This document shows positions 1-8,074 of a stretch of DNA of 64,000 nt, one piece after another (the first letter of the stretch is position 1; every line of letters begins with the position of its first letter). This stretch comes from a bacterium (GTDB taxonomy: Bacteria; Gemmatimonadota; Gemmatimonadetes; Longimicrobiales; RSA9). The DNA lies in the NCBI GenBank assembly GCA_003242735.1, contig QGVH01000008.1, positions 62,001 through 126,000 of the forward strand. The letters are read 5' to 3'. The notes under the pieces were generated by a model, which was given only the letters and a program-made list of their open reading frames with translations, was not told the DNA's origin and did not search any database. The position numbers and the translations under genes are program-made.

Positions 1-448
1 CGTCGCCGAGGAGGTCGAGGGCGAGGTCGTCGCGCCCGACGACGTCTACGACACGGAGTGCGACGTCTACGCGCCGTGCGCCGTCGGAGCGACGCTCAAC
101 GCGCGCACGATCCCGCGGCTCCGCTGCCGCATCGTGGCCGGCTCGGCCAACAACCAGCTCGAGACCGACGAAGACGCGGAGCGGCTCCGCGAACGCGGGA
201 TCGTCTACGTGCCGGACTTCGTGATCAACGCGGGCGGCGCCATCGCCCACGGCGCCCTCGAGATGCTCCGGTGGAGCCGCGAGCAGGTGGAGCGCCGCGT
301 CCTCATGATCGGCGACGCGGTCCGGGAGATCCTGGAGGTCGCCGAGCGGCAGGGCGTCTCCCCGCTGGCCGAGGCCAAGCGGCGCGCGGAGCGGGTGATC
401 GCGGCCGTCCGGAAGGAGCGGGAGGAGCTCGCGGCCGCGGAGAGCTGA
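1..448 (+). CDS. Glu/Leu/Phe/Val dehydrogenase, C-terminal part (leucine dehydrogenase-like)
   Basis: Only the last 148 or so codons are in the window; the reading frame is open from base 2 and the start lies off the left edge. The segment holds the Rossmann-domain motifs CDVYAPCAVGATLN, AGSANNQL and VYVPDFVINAGG, which match the NAD-binding half of leucine/valine dehydrogenases (oxidative deamination of branched-chain amino acids in the cytoplasm). The motif spacing and the short C-terminal tail favour the leucine dehydrogenase branch over hexameric glutamate dehydrogenases, but substrate cannot be fixed without the N-terminal domain. The next gene starts 53 bases downstream behind its own promoter-like site. 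Confidence 0.85.
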   Translation, partial: VAEEVEGEVVAPDDVYDTECDVYAPCAVGATLNARTIPRLRCRIVAGSANNQLETDEDAERLRERGIVYVPDFVINAGGAIAHGALEMLRWSREQVERRVLMIGDAVREILEVAERQGVSPLAEAKRRAERVIAAVRKEREELAAAES

Positions 449-464
449 GCCGTGCCGCGCCGCG

Positions 465-493
465 TTGTTGAACGCGCCTCCGGCGCGTACATT
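465..493 (+). promoter_or_regulatory. Putative promoter of the ubiD operon
   Basis: TTGTTG (465-470) and TACATT (488-493) are separated by 17 bases and sit just before the ubiD ATG at 502. A start site near 500 would give an almost leaderless mRNA. The -10 box has the TAnnTT form shared by most promoter candidates in this window. Pattern match by eye only. Confidence 0.35.
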
Positions 494-501
494 CCCGCCC
501 C

Positions 502-1980
502 ATGGCTGCCAAGAACCTGAGCGAGTTCCTTCACGACCTGGAACGGCACGGCGAGCTGGTGCGCGTCCGCGAGCCCGTCGCCGTGCGGCTCGAGATGACC
601 GAAATCGCGGACCGTGTCATGAAGAGCCCGGGCGGCGGCAAGGCGCTGCTCTTCGAGAAGCCGGTGCTGGACGACGGCTCCATCAGCGACATCCCCGTCG
701 CCATCAACCTCTTCGGTTCCTGGAAGCGCATGGCGATGGCGCTCGGCGTCGACGACGTTTCCGAGCACGCCGACCGCATCGCGGAGCTGCTGCAACCGGA
801 GATCCCCGAGGGCTTCTGGGCGAAGGTGCAGCTGCTGCCCCGCTTCGCCGGGCTCGCCAAGGTCCCGCCGCGCCCCTACCGCGGAGACCCGCCCTGCCAG
901 GAGATCGTGCTCCAGGGCGACGACGTGGACCTCCGGCGGCTCCCCATCCTGACCTGCTGGCCGCGGGACGCCGGCCCGTTCATCACCTTGCCCATGGTGA
1001 TCACGCGCGACCCGGAGACGGGCGTGCAGAACGTGGGCTGCTACCGCATGCAGGTCACGGGCCCGCGGACCACCATGATGCACTGGCAGCGGCACAAGGG
1101 CGGAGCGGCGCACTTCCGCAAGTACCGGGAGCGCGGCGAGCGCATGCCGGTCGTGGTGGCGCTGGGCGCGGACCCGGCCACGATGTACACGCCCACGGCC
1201 CCGTTGCCGCCGGGCATCGACGAGTACCTGCTGAGCGGGTTCCTGCGGCGCGAGCCGCTCCTCACCGCCACGGCCAAGACCTCGGACCTGCGGATCCCCG
1301 CAGAAGCGGAGATCGTGCTCGAGGGCTACGTGGATCCGTCGGAGCCGTTCGGCCTCGAAGGCCCGTTCGGTGACCACACGGGCTTCTACACGCCCCCGGA
1401 CTACTTCCCGGTCTTCCACGTCACGACCATCACGATGCGCAGGGGGGCCATCTACCCGGCCACCATCGTGGGCCGCCCGCCCATGGAGGACTACTACATG
1501 GGCGGCGCCACGGAGCGGATCTTCCTGCCGCTGCTGCGCCTGACGATGCCCGAGATCGTGGACTACCACATGCCCCCGGAGGGCATCTTCCACAACCTCG
1601 TCTTCGTCAGCATCCGCAAGGAGTATCCGGGGCACGCGTTCAAGGTGATGAACGGTCTCTGGGGCCAGGGGCTCATGAGCCTCGCCAAGGTGATCGTCGT
1701 CGTGGACCACTTCATCGACGTGCGCAACCCGCAGGAAGCGTGGTGGTACGCGCTGAACAACATCGATCCCGAGCGGGACGTGCGCTTCACCTTCGGCCCC
1801 GCGGACGACCTGGACCACGCTTCGCGCGGCCCCGGGTTCGGGTCCAAGATGGGCATTGACGGCACGCGCAAGTGGCCGGAAGAGGGCTTCACCCGCCCGT
1901 GGCCGGACCTGATCGAGATGGACGAGGCGGTGAAGAAGAAGGTGGACGAGCTGTGGCCCAGGTTGGGGATCGAGCGGTGA
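502..1980 (+). CDS. ubiD: UbiD family decarboxylase (menaquinone/ubiquinone pathway type)
   Basis: A 492-residue protein of the usual UbiD length. It carries family blocks such as EGPFGDHTGFYTPPDYFPVF (about residues 291-310), GGATERIFLP (about 334) and a conserved VVVDHFIDVRNPQEA stretch near 400. UbiD enzymes decarboxylate aromatic or conjugated acids using prenylated FMN, classically the prenylated hydroxybenzoate or, in the futalosine route, the naphthoate intermediate of menaquinone. The two following genes are the matching prenyltransferase and the prenyl-FMN synthase, so a quinone role is likely. The stop overlaps the GTG start of ubiA by four bases (GTGA), indicating translational coupling. 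The exact substrate is not decided by sequence. Confidence 0.93.
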   Translation: MAAKNLSEFLHDLERHGELVRVREPVAVRLEMTEIADRVMKSPGGGKALLFEKPVLDDGSISDIPVAINLFGSWKRMAMALGVDDVSEHADRIAELLQPEIPEGFWAKVQLLPRFAGLAKVPPRPYRGDPPCQEIVLQGDDVDLRRLPILTCWPRDAGPFITLPMVITRDPETGVQNVGCYRMQVTGPRTTMMHWQRHKGGAAHFRKYRERGERMPVVVALGADPATMYTPTAPLPPGIDEYLLSGFLRREPLLTATAKTSDLRIPAEAEIVLEGYVDPSEPFGLEGPFGDHTGFYTPPDYFPVFHVTTITMRRGAIYPATIVGRPPMEDYYMGGATERIFLPLLRLTMPEIVDYHMPPEGIFHNLVFVSIRKEYPGHAFKVMNGLWGQGLMSLAKVIVVVDHFIDVRNPQEAWWYALNNIDPERDVRFTFGPADDLDHASRGPGFGSKMGIDGTRKWPEEGFTRPWPDLIEMDEAVKKKVDELWPRLGIER

Positions 1981-2924
1981 AGGGGGCTCCGGCGCCTGGC
2001 CGGGAGGGCCAGACCTTCGCCGGCGACTCGTGGTTCGCGAAGTACGCGAGCTTCGTCAAGCTGCCGCACACGCTGTTCGCGCTCCCGTTCGCGGGCGTGG
2101 GCGCGGTGCTGGCGACGTACGAGCACCCGGGCGGGCTGAGTCTGCGCGCCGCGCTGTGGATCGTCATCGCGTTCACCGCCGCGCGCTTCACCGCAATGGG
2201 CTTCAACCGCATCGTGGACCGGGAGCACGATGCCCTGAACCCGCGCACGCGGCTGCGGGAGCTCCCCAGCGGCCGCATGACCCTGCGCGAGGCGTGGGTC
2301 GCGGTGATCGCGGCCGCCGTCCTGTTCATCTTCGCCGCGTGGCAGCTCAATCCGTTGTGCGGCATGCTCGCGCCGGTGGCGCTCGCGTGGGTGTGCTTCT
2401 ACTCGTGGACCAAGCGGTTCACCGTGGCGGCGCACCTCGTGCTCGGGCTCTCGCTCGGCATCGCGCCCGCCGGCGCGTACCTGGCGGTGGCGGGCGCGTG
2501 GCCGGCGCCGTGGTACGGCTTGCCGCTGCTCGCCGCCGCGGTGATGTGCTGGGTCGCGGGGTTCGACATCATCTACGCGCTCCAGGACGAGGAATTCGAC
2601 CGGGCGCACGGGCTGCACTCGATCCCGGCGCGGCTCGGCACGCAAGGCGCCCTGCGCGTGGCCCGGCTGCTCCACCTGGCCGCCGTCGGGTTGTTCTTCC
2701 TGCCCTGGGCGCTCCGCACCTTCCCGGTGGGCTGGGCGTACCTCGGCGGCGTGGGCGTGATGGCGGTGCTGCTGCACTTCGCGCACGCGTCGCTGCGCGG
2801 CGTGGATGCCGCCGCGCTGGACCCGAGGCGCATCGACCGCGCGTTCTTCCACACCAACGTCGGCGTCTCCACGAGCTTCTTCGTGCTGACACTCGTGGAC
2901 CGGCTGGTGAGCACGGTGTCATGA
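1977..2924 (+). CDS. ubiA: UbiA family prenyltransferase (UbiA/MqnP-like)
   Basis: A 315-residue polytopic membrane protein starting at a GTG that overlaps the ubiD stop. Both aspartate-rich motifs of intramembrane aromatic prenyltransferases are present: NRIVDREHDALNPRT (about residues 77-91), which binds Mg-diphosphate of the polyprenyl donor, and DIIYALQDEEFDR (about 195-207). Many hydrophobic helices separate them. It attaches a polyprenyl chain to an aromatic quinone precursor. Position between ubiD and ubiX suggests the MqnP role of the futalosine menaquinone pathway or the UbiA role of ubiquinone synthesis; I infer the former only because the likely lineage uses menaquinone. Confidence 0.92.
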   Translation: MKGAPAPGREGQTFAGDSWFAKYASFVKLPHTLFALPFAGVGAVLATYEHPGGLSLRAALWIVIAFTAARFTAMGFNRIVDREHDALNPRTRLRELPSGRMTLREAWVAVIAAAVLFIFAAWQLNPLCGMLAPVALAWVCFYSWTKRFTVAAHLVLGLSLGIAPAGAYLAVAGAWPAPWYGLPLLAAAVMCWVAGFDIIYALQDEEFDRAHGLHSIPARLGTQGALRVARLLHLAAVGLFFLPWALRTFPVGWAYLGGVGVMAVLLHFAHASLRGVDAAALDPRRIDRAFFHTNVGVSTSFFVLTLVDRLVSTVS

Positions 2925-3580
2925 GGGCGACGGTCGGACAAGGAGGTGCCGGGGCAGGGCGCGACGGCGCCGAGCGGTCCCACGGCCCGCCCGTCACCCT
3001 CGCCATCACCGGCGCGTCCGGCGCGGTCTACGCCGTACGCGCCCTCGAGGTGATGAACCGCGTCGGCGTGCCGGTGCGGCTGATCATCTCCTCGACCGGC
3101 TGGCGGCTGCTGCGCGAGGAGGCCGACATCGCGGGAGAGGCGGACCTCCGCGCGCGGACGGGCGACTGGTCCCGCGTCGTGCTGTACGATGACGACGACC
3201 GCGGCGCCACGCCGGCCTCCGGCTCCGCGCCGTCCCGCGGCATGCTCATCTGCCCGTGCTCCATGGGCACCCTCGCCAGCGTCGCCCAGGGCACCACACG
3301 CTCGCTGATCGAGCGCGCGGCGGACGTCACGCTCAAGGAGCGGCGCCCGCTCGTCCTCGTGCCGCGCGAGACGCCCTACTCGATCATCCACCTCGAGAAC
3401 ATGCTGCGCCTCGCCCGCGCCGGCGCGCTGATCCTGCCCGCGTCGCCGGGCTTCTATCACCGTCCGACCACCATCGGCGACCTGGTGGACTTCGTCGTCG
3501 CGCGGGCACTCTCCCACGTGGGCGTGGAACACGACATCGGACCCCGCTGGCAGAGCGGCGAACCGGCGGTGGACGCGTGA
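2921..3580 (+). CDS. ubiX: Flavin prenyltransferase UbiX
   Basis: This 219-residue flavoprotein makes prenylated FMN, the cofactor required by UbiD. The FMN-binding start LAITGASGAVYAVRAL (about residues 26-41) is typical, as are CPCSMGTLASVAQG, LVLVPRETPYS and HLENMLRLARAGA. It has a roughly 25-residue low-complexity N-terminal extension before the fold. A shorter form from an internal GTG is possible, but the ATG at 2921 overlaps the ubiA stop (ATGA), which supports this start. Clustering of ubiD, ubiA and ubiX puts cofactor supply, prenylation and decarboxylation in one coupled transcript. Confidence 0.94.
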   Translation: MRATVGQGGAGAGRDGAERSHGPPVTLAITGASGAVYAVRALEVMNRVGVPVRLIISSTGWRLLREEADIAGEADLRARTGDWSRVVLYDDDDRGATPASGSAPSRGMLICPCSMGTLASVAQGTTRSLIERAADVTLKERRPLVLVPRETPYSIIHLENMLRLARAGALILPASPGFYHRPTTIGDLVDFVVARALSHVGVEHDIGPRWQSGEPAVDA

Positions 3581-4044
3581 AGGTCGGACTCATCAGCGAC
3601 ACCCACGGCCGGTTGCGGCCCGAGGTCTTCGATCGCTTCGGGGACGTCCAGCACATTCTGCACGCCGGCGACGTCGGCACGCTGGACGTCCTGATCGAAC
3701 TGGAGGCGATCGCTCCCGTGACCGCGGTCTGGGGCAACACCGACGGCTTCGAGCTGCGCTCGCGTCTGCCGGAGACCGCCGAGGTCGAGTTGCAGGGCCG
3801 CCGCATCCTTGTGGTCCACGGGCATCAGCTCGGCTCGCCCACGGCGCTCGGGCTCGTCGCCGAGTACCCGGGCTTCGACGTGATCGTCTACGGTCACACG
3901 CACCGGGCGAGAGTGGAGCGCGTGGAGGGTGTCCTGGTGGCGAATCCGGGTGCCGCGGGCCCTTCCCGCTTCGGCCTCGGGCCGAGCGTGGCGGTTCTCA
4001 CGCTGTCGACGGCCGGGGCCGAGGTCTCCGTGCTCCCGTTGTGA
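3577..4044 (+). CDS. YfcE/MJ0936-type metallophosphoesterase
   Basis: A 155-residue single-domain calcineurin-like phosphoesterase. The metal-binding motifs are all present in order: GLISDTHG (residues 4-11), HAGDVG (29-34), WGNTDG (48-53), VHGHQLG (about 73-79) and YGHTHRA (about 98-104). Members hydrolyse phosphodiesters or nucleotide phosphates; the physiological substrate is usually unknown. The GTG start overlaps the ubiX stop (GTGA), so it is translated with the quinone genes, although no metabolic link is established. It could alternatively begin elsewhere only by losing the first metal motif, so the start is secure. Confidence 0.9.
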   Translation: MKVGLISDTHGRLRPEVFDRFGDVQHILHAGDVGTLDVLIELEAIAPVTAVWGNTDGFELRSRLPETAEVELQGRRILVVHGHQLGSPTALGLVAEYPGFDVIVYGHTHRARVERVEGVLVANPGAAGPSRFGLGPSVAVLTLSTAGAEVSVLPL

Positions 4045-4139
4045 ACCGAGCGCCGAGGCACGCTTCTTCCAAGGTGTCCCCGCCGCTTGCGACAGATTGC
4101 ATGGTGACACCCGACCCGTTCTCTCCCCGGGGGCGTCCC

Positions 4140-4535
4140 ATGGATGAGACCATTCTCGGCTCGCTCTACTCGTTCACCACCTTCGCGCTGCTGGCGCTGC
4201 TGCTGGTCGCGCTGCTGCTCGCGCGCCTCATCACCCCCGTCGAGCGGTTGCTCATCACCGGCGCGGCGCTCGTGCTCGCGGGCGCGTTCTTCCTGTTCAA
4301 GCCGACGCAGGAGCCGGCGTTCACGCTCGTGGCCATGGTCACGGTGGCGGCGGGGCTGTGGCTCGGCAGCCGCGCGGTGCGGGGGTGGAGTCGCCGCTCG
4401 TTCTCGATCGCGGGCCCGTTCGCGCTCGTCTTCCTGCTGCCGCCGGCGTTCCTCGGCGCGGTGCTGATGATCGGGTTGGCGGCCGTGGTGGTGGACAGCC
4501 CGATGCGGCTGGTGATGCGGGTGGTGGTGGGGTAG
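4140..4535 (+). CDS. Small integral membrane protein, unknown function
   Basis: About 131 residues with four clear hydrophobic segments: residues 9-28, 34-50, 58-74 and 88-120 by eye. I do not recognise a family. It begins at ATG 4140; an in-frame ATG at 4101 would add 13 residues and cannot be excluded. It lies 95 bases after the phosphoesterase stop and ends 15 bases before the convergent UvrC-like gene. No catalytic motif or signal peptide cleavage site is evident. Confidence 0.6.
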   Translation: MDETILGSLYSFTTFALLALLLVALLLARLITPVERLLITGAALVLAGAFFLFKPTQEPAFTLVAMVTVAAGLWLGSRAVRGWSRRSFSIAGPFALVFLLPPAFLGAVLMIGLAAVVVDSPMRLVMRVVVG

Positions 4536-4550
4536 GGGCGGTCCGCGCCA

Positions 4551-5645
4551 CTACGCCAGCCGTCTCGACGCCAGCAGCTCCTCCACCGGCACCGTCCGCT
4601 CGCGCTCCTCGGGGTGCAGGCGGAACCAGCGCGCCACCAGCAGGATCTCGGGGACCTGGCTCGCCGAGACGCTGAGGCCGGGCGGCTCGGGCGCCGAGTA
4701 GACCTCGGCGGCCCGGGCCGCCAGCGCCTCCCGTTCCGCCTCCGTGCGCGGTTGAGGGAGCTCGGCACGCACGCTGCCCCTGCGGATCAGGTAGACGCGG
4801 TCGTCGCCCCCGTATCCGGGCACAGGGTAGGCGAAGGAGAGCGAATCAATGGCGCCGCGGAGCGCCACGAGTTCGTCCCGCACCTGCTCCAGACGCGCGG
4901 CGCGGTCGCGCAGCTCTGCGGCATACTCGAACTGGAGCCGCTCGGCAGCGATCCGCATGCGCTCGCGCAGGATGGCGAGCGGCTTGTCCGCGTCGCCCTC
5001 CAGGAAACGACGCGCCATGGTCACCCGCGCCTGGTACGCGGCGCGGGTGCAACGTCCGACGCACGGGGCCAGACACCGCCGGATCTCGCCGCGCAGGCAG
5101 CGCGGCGACTCGTCCACTGCGAAGAGCTCCATCTGGTCCGCGAAGCGCATCGGGACCGAGGACGGGCAGTCCCGCAACTCGAGCAGGTCGGACAGCTCGC
5201 GCAGCGCGTCGCGCAGACGCTGCCGGCCGCGGAACGGGCCGAAGTAGACGCCGCGCTCGTCCGTGACCTGCCCCACGAGCGTGAGCTTCGGCGCCGGCCC
5301 GGGCGTGATGCGCACGAAGGCGTACGCGGTGTCCCGCTTGTACTGGACGTTGTAGAGCGGCCGCCAGCGCCGGATCTGTTCGAGCTCGCGCAGCACCGCG
5401 GCGAACTCGCTGGGCGTGTAGTCCCATTCGACGTGGTGCGCGTGGGCGAGGATCTCGGCGGCCTTCTCGCCGCGCGGCGCGCGGAAGTAGGAGAGCAGTC
5501 GCGTGCGCACACGCACCGACTTGCCCACATACAACACCTCGCCCGAGGGCCCGAGCATGCGGTAGACGCCGGGCCGGTTCTCGGCGTTCGCCCGCACGTG
5601 CTGCCGCAGCTCTTCCAAGCGCGCCCTGCTGATCCTGCTCGTCAT
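4551..5645 (-). CDS. UvrC-like GIY-YIG endonuclease lacking the C-terminal nuclease half
   Basis: A 364-residue protein matching only the N-terminal half of UvrC. It has a GIY-YIG domain at about residues 25-100 (GVYRMLGPSGEVLYVGKS), a cysteine cluster (C150, C173, C181, C185, C189) corresponding to the region that binds an iron-sulfur cluster in UvrC, and a UVR motif at about 212-247 (LQFEYAAELRDRAARLEQVR) for UvrB contact. The RNase H-like and helix-hairpin-helix domains of full UvrC (about 600 residues) are absent, as in the Cho family (about 295 residues). It probably makes the 3' incision in nucleotide excision repair. It lies 88 bases after mutM on the same strand. The ATG at 5645 was chosen because the GIY-YIG domain begins about 25 residues later. 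Confidence 0.85.
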   Translation of the reverse strand: MTSRISRARLEELRQHVRANAENRPGVYRMLGPSGEVLYVGKSVRVRTRLLSYFRAPRGEKAAEILAHAHHVEWDYTPSEFAAVLRELEQIRRWRPLYNVQYKRDTAYAFVRITPGPAPKLTLVGQVTDERGVYFGPFRGRQRLRDALRELSDLLELRDCPSSVPMRFADQMELFAVDESPRCLRGEIRRCLAPCVGRCTRAAYQARVTMARRFLEGDADKPLAILRERMRIAAERLQFEYAAELRDRAARLEQVRDELVALRGAIDSLSFAYPVPGYGGDDRVYLIRRGSVRAELPQPRTEAEREALAARAAEVYSAPEPPGLSVSASQVPEILLVARWFRLHPEERERTVPVEELLASRRLA

Positions 5646-5733
5646 GGGGTGAAGCCCGGGGACGGGGCGACGACGTCTGCATCCCCGTCGTCGCCGTACT
5701 GCTACTCGCGCTCGTCCTCGCGGCCGCGCTCCC

Positions 5734-6558
5734 TCATGTCTGGCACCGCGGGCAGTAGAACGCGGAACGCCCGCCGATCGCGACCCGCTTGATGGGCGTG
5801 CCGCACACGGGGCAGGGCTCGCCCTCACGGTCGTAGACGCGGAGTCGCGGCCCGAACCCGCCCGGCTCGCCCGCGCTGTCCCGGTAGTCGCTCACGGTGG
5901 TGCCACGCGCGGCGATCGCCTCGGTCAGCACGTCGCGCAGCGCATCGCGCAGCGCCGCAGTCTCCCGGCGGGTCAGCGTGCCCGCACGGCGCGTGGGGCG
6001 GATGCCGGCGCGGAACAGCGCTTCGTTCGCGTAGATGTTGCCCACGCCCGCCAGCTTGGTCTGGTCCAGCAGCCAGTTGCGGATGGCGACCCGCGACCCG
6101 CGGGTGAGCGCGTACAGCCGCTCCGCGGTCAACTCATCCGAGAGCGGCTCGATGCCGAGACGCTCCTGCGCCTCCTCCCACTCCGCGGCGGACAGCAGTG
6201 CCATGCGGCCGAAGCGGCGGATGTCGTCGTAGAGGATGGCGTGGCCGTCGTCGAGAAAGAGACGCGCGGCGACGTGACGCAGCTCGGCCGCCCGCGGCGC
6301 GCCGCTGAAGACGAGCCGGCCGGTCATGCCGAGGTTCACCACCAGGACGCGGCCGTCATCGAAGCGGAGCACCACGTTCTTCCCGCGGCGACCCACGTCG
6401 CGGATCGCGTGGCCGCGCAGCCCGGCACCCAGCCGTCGGGCGGTGAGTCCGGGCGCCAGGACGTCCGGCTTCGCGACCTCGACACGCGTCACCGTCTTGC
6501 CGACGACGCGCCCGCGCAGGTCCCGGGCGATCGTCTCGGCTTCCGGCAGCTCAGGCAC
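5734..6558 (-). CDS. mutM: Formamidopyrimidine-DNA glycosylase (Fpg/MutM)
   Basis: A 274-residue base-excision repair enzyme that removes 8-oxoguanine and ring-opened purines and cleaves the abasic site. The N-terminus PELPEAE supplies the catalytic Pro and Glu after removal of the initiator. GRRGKNVVLRF carries the beta-hairpin lysine, LLDQTKLAGVGNIYANEALF is the helix-two-turn-helix, and the C-terminal zinc finger is CPVCGTP...YCPRCQT. The start codon is GTG, overlapping the purD stop by eight bases, so the two are coupled. Next to a UvrC-like nuclease it forms a small DNA-repair group. Confidence 0.97.
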   Translation of the reverse strand: MPELPEAETIARDLRGRVVGKTVTRVEVAKPDVLAPGLTARRLGAGLRGHAIRDVGRRGKNVVLRFDDGRVLVVNLGMTGRLVFSGAPRAAELRHVAARLFLDDGHAILYDDIRRFGRMALLSAAEWEEAQERLGIEPLSDELTAERLYALTRGSRVAIRNWLLDQTKLAGVGNIYANEALFRAGIRPTRRAGTLTRRETAALRDALRDVLTEAIAARGTTVSDYRDSAGEPGGFGPRLRVYDREGEPCPVCGTPIKRVAIGGRSAFYCPRCQT

Positions 6559-7831
6559 TGCGCTCCAGCTCCCGCCAGCCGATGTCGCGGCGGTAGTGCT
6601 TGCCCTCGAACTCGATGGCCGCGGCCGCCGCCCGGCTGCGCTCGGCGGCCTCCGCCAGCGTGCGTCCGATGCCGGTCACCGCGAGCACGCGCCCGCCCCA
6701 CGTCACCAGCCGCCCGTCCTCGCGCCGCGTGCCGGCGTGGAAGACGATGGTGCCCTCCGCCCCATCCACCCACGCCGGGATGCGGATCTCCTTGCCCTTC
6801 TCGTATGCGCCCGGGTAGCCGGCGGCGGCGAGCACCGTGGTGAGCGCCGCGCCCGGCCGCCAGGTGAGCGTCGCGCCGGCGATGGTCTCGCCTCGCGCGA
6901 TCGCGAGCATCGGCTCCAGCAGCGACGATTCGAGCAACGGCAGCACGGCCTGGGTCTCCGGATCGCCGAAGCGCGCGTTGAACTCGATGACCTTGGGCCC
7001 TTCCGCCGTGATCATCAGCCCTGCATACAGCAGACCCCGGAAGGGGTGCCCCTCCTCGCGCAGCGCGGCGAGGATGGGAGTGAAGATCTCGTCGCGGATG
7101 CGCTGCACCGTGGCCCCATCCACGATCGAGGCGGGCGCGTACGCGCCCATGCCGCCGGTGTTCGGCCCGGTGTCGCCTTCGCCCACGCGCTTGTGGTCCT
7201 GCGCGGGGAGCAGCAGCAGCGCGTTCTCGCCATCCGTGAGCGCGAACACCGAGGCCTCCTCGCCGTCCATCTTCTCCTCGACGACGACTTCACGCCCCGC
7301 CTCGCCGAACACGGCGTCCGCGAGCATCGCGCGGACGGCGGCGAGGGCGGAGTCCACGTCGTCGCACACCACGGCGCCCTTGCCCGCGGCGAGGCCCGAG
7401 GCCTTGACGACGATGGGGGCGCCGCGTTCGCGGATGTACGCCTCCGCCGCGGCCAGGTCCGTGAACGTGGCGTACCCGGCGGTGGGCACTCCTGCCCGCT
7501 GCATGAGCCGCTTGGCGTAGGCCTTCGACGCCTCGATCTGCGTGGCGGCGCGACTGGGGCCGAAGACGGCCAGGCCGCGGCGGGTGAACGCGTCCGCGAG
7601 GCCGGCGGCGAGCGGCGCCTCCGGGCCGACCACCGTCAGGTCGACGGCGTTCTGCTCGGCCCACCCGGCGAGGGCCTGGGTGTCCCTGGGGTCGATGGGG
7701 ATGGCGGTGGCGAGGGCGTCCGTGCCCCCGTTGCCGTGGGTGATGAAGAACCGGGCGTCCGGAGCGTCCTGGCGCAGCTTCCAGAGGAGCGCGTGCTCGC
7801 GGCCGCCGTTGCCGACGATGAGGATCTTCAT
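6551..7831 (-). CDS. purD: Phosphoribosylamine-glycine ligase
   Basis: A 426-residue ATP-grasp enzyme of purine biosynthesis (ATP + glycine + phosphoribosylamine to GAR). It starts MKILIVGNGGREHALLWKL and shows VGPEAPLAAGLADAF, the ATP-grasp core PIVVKASGLAAGKGAVV and the metal-binding EFNARFGDPETQ. Length is normal. The upstream ORF extension (to about 8050) is low-complexity and not part of the protein. A TAGCTT box on the minus strand (plus coordinates 7875-7880) resembles other -10 boxes in the window, but no good -35 accompanies it. The 243-base gap to the next gene holds this and a hairpin at 8028-8066. Confidence 0.96.
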   Translation of the reverse strand: MKILIVGNGGREHALLWKLRQDAPDARFFITHGNGGTDALATAIPIDPRDTQALAGWAEQNAVDLTVVGPEAPLAAGLADAFTRRGLAVFGPSRAATQIEASKAYAKRLMQRAGVPTAGYATFTDLAAAEAYIRERGAPIVVKASGLAAGKGAVVCDDVDSALAAVRAMLADAVFGEAGREVVVEEKMDGEEASVFALTDGENALLLLPAQDHKRVGEGDTGPNTGGMGAYAPASIVDGATVQRIRDEIFTPILAALREEGHPFRGLLYAGLMITAEGPKVIEFNARFGDPETQAVLPLLESSLLEPMLAIARGETIAGATLTWRPGAALTTVLAAAGYPGAYEKGKEIRIPAWVDGAEGTIVFHAGTRREDGRLVTWGGRVLAVTGIGRTLAEAAERSRAAAAAIEFEGKHYRRDIGWRELERSA

Positions 7832-8027
7832 GAGCCCTGGGTTGTCTGGGTTCGGTGTGCGTTCGGGTGGGAAGAAGCTAGGCGCGGGAAGCCGGGAGGG
7901 GAAGGGCCGGGCGCACCCGGGCTCGCCGGCCGCGGCCCCGGCGGGCGGGAAGGAACCGTCGGGGGCGGGTTGCGGGGCCGGACGCCGGTCCGCGGCGGCC
8001 GGAGGCGGGGCCGACACCCGAGGAAAG

Positions 8028-8066
8028 CGGCCGCGCGGCTTCCGGTCCACGATCGCCGCGCGGCCG
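8028..8066 (-). terminator. Hairpin downstream of the M48 peptidase gene
   Basis: Perfect 12-bp inverted repeat (8028-8039 with 8055-8066) and a 15-base loop, beginning 9 bases after the stop of the minus-strand peptidase gene. Read on the minus strand it is followed by CTTTCC, a weak pyrimidine tail, so it fits a Rho-independent terminator in a very G+C-rich genome. Confidence 0.55.
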
Positions 8067-8074
8067 GGGTGCGA

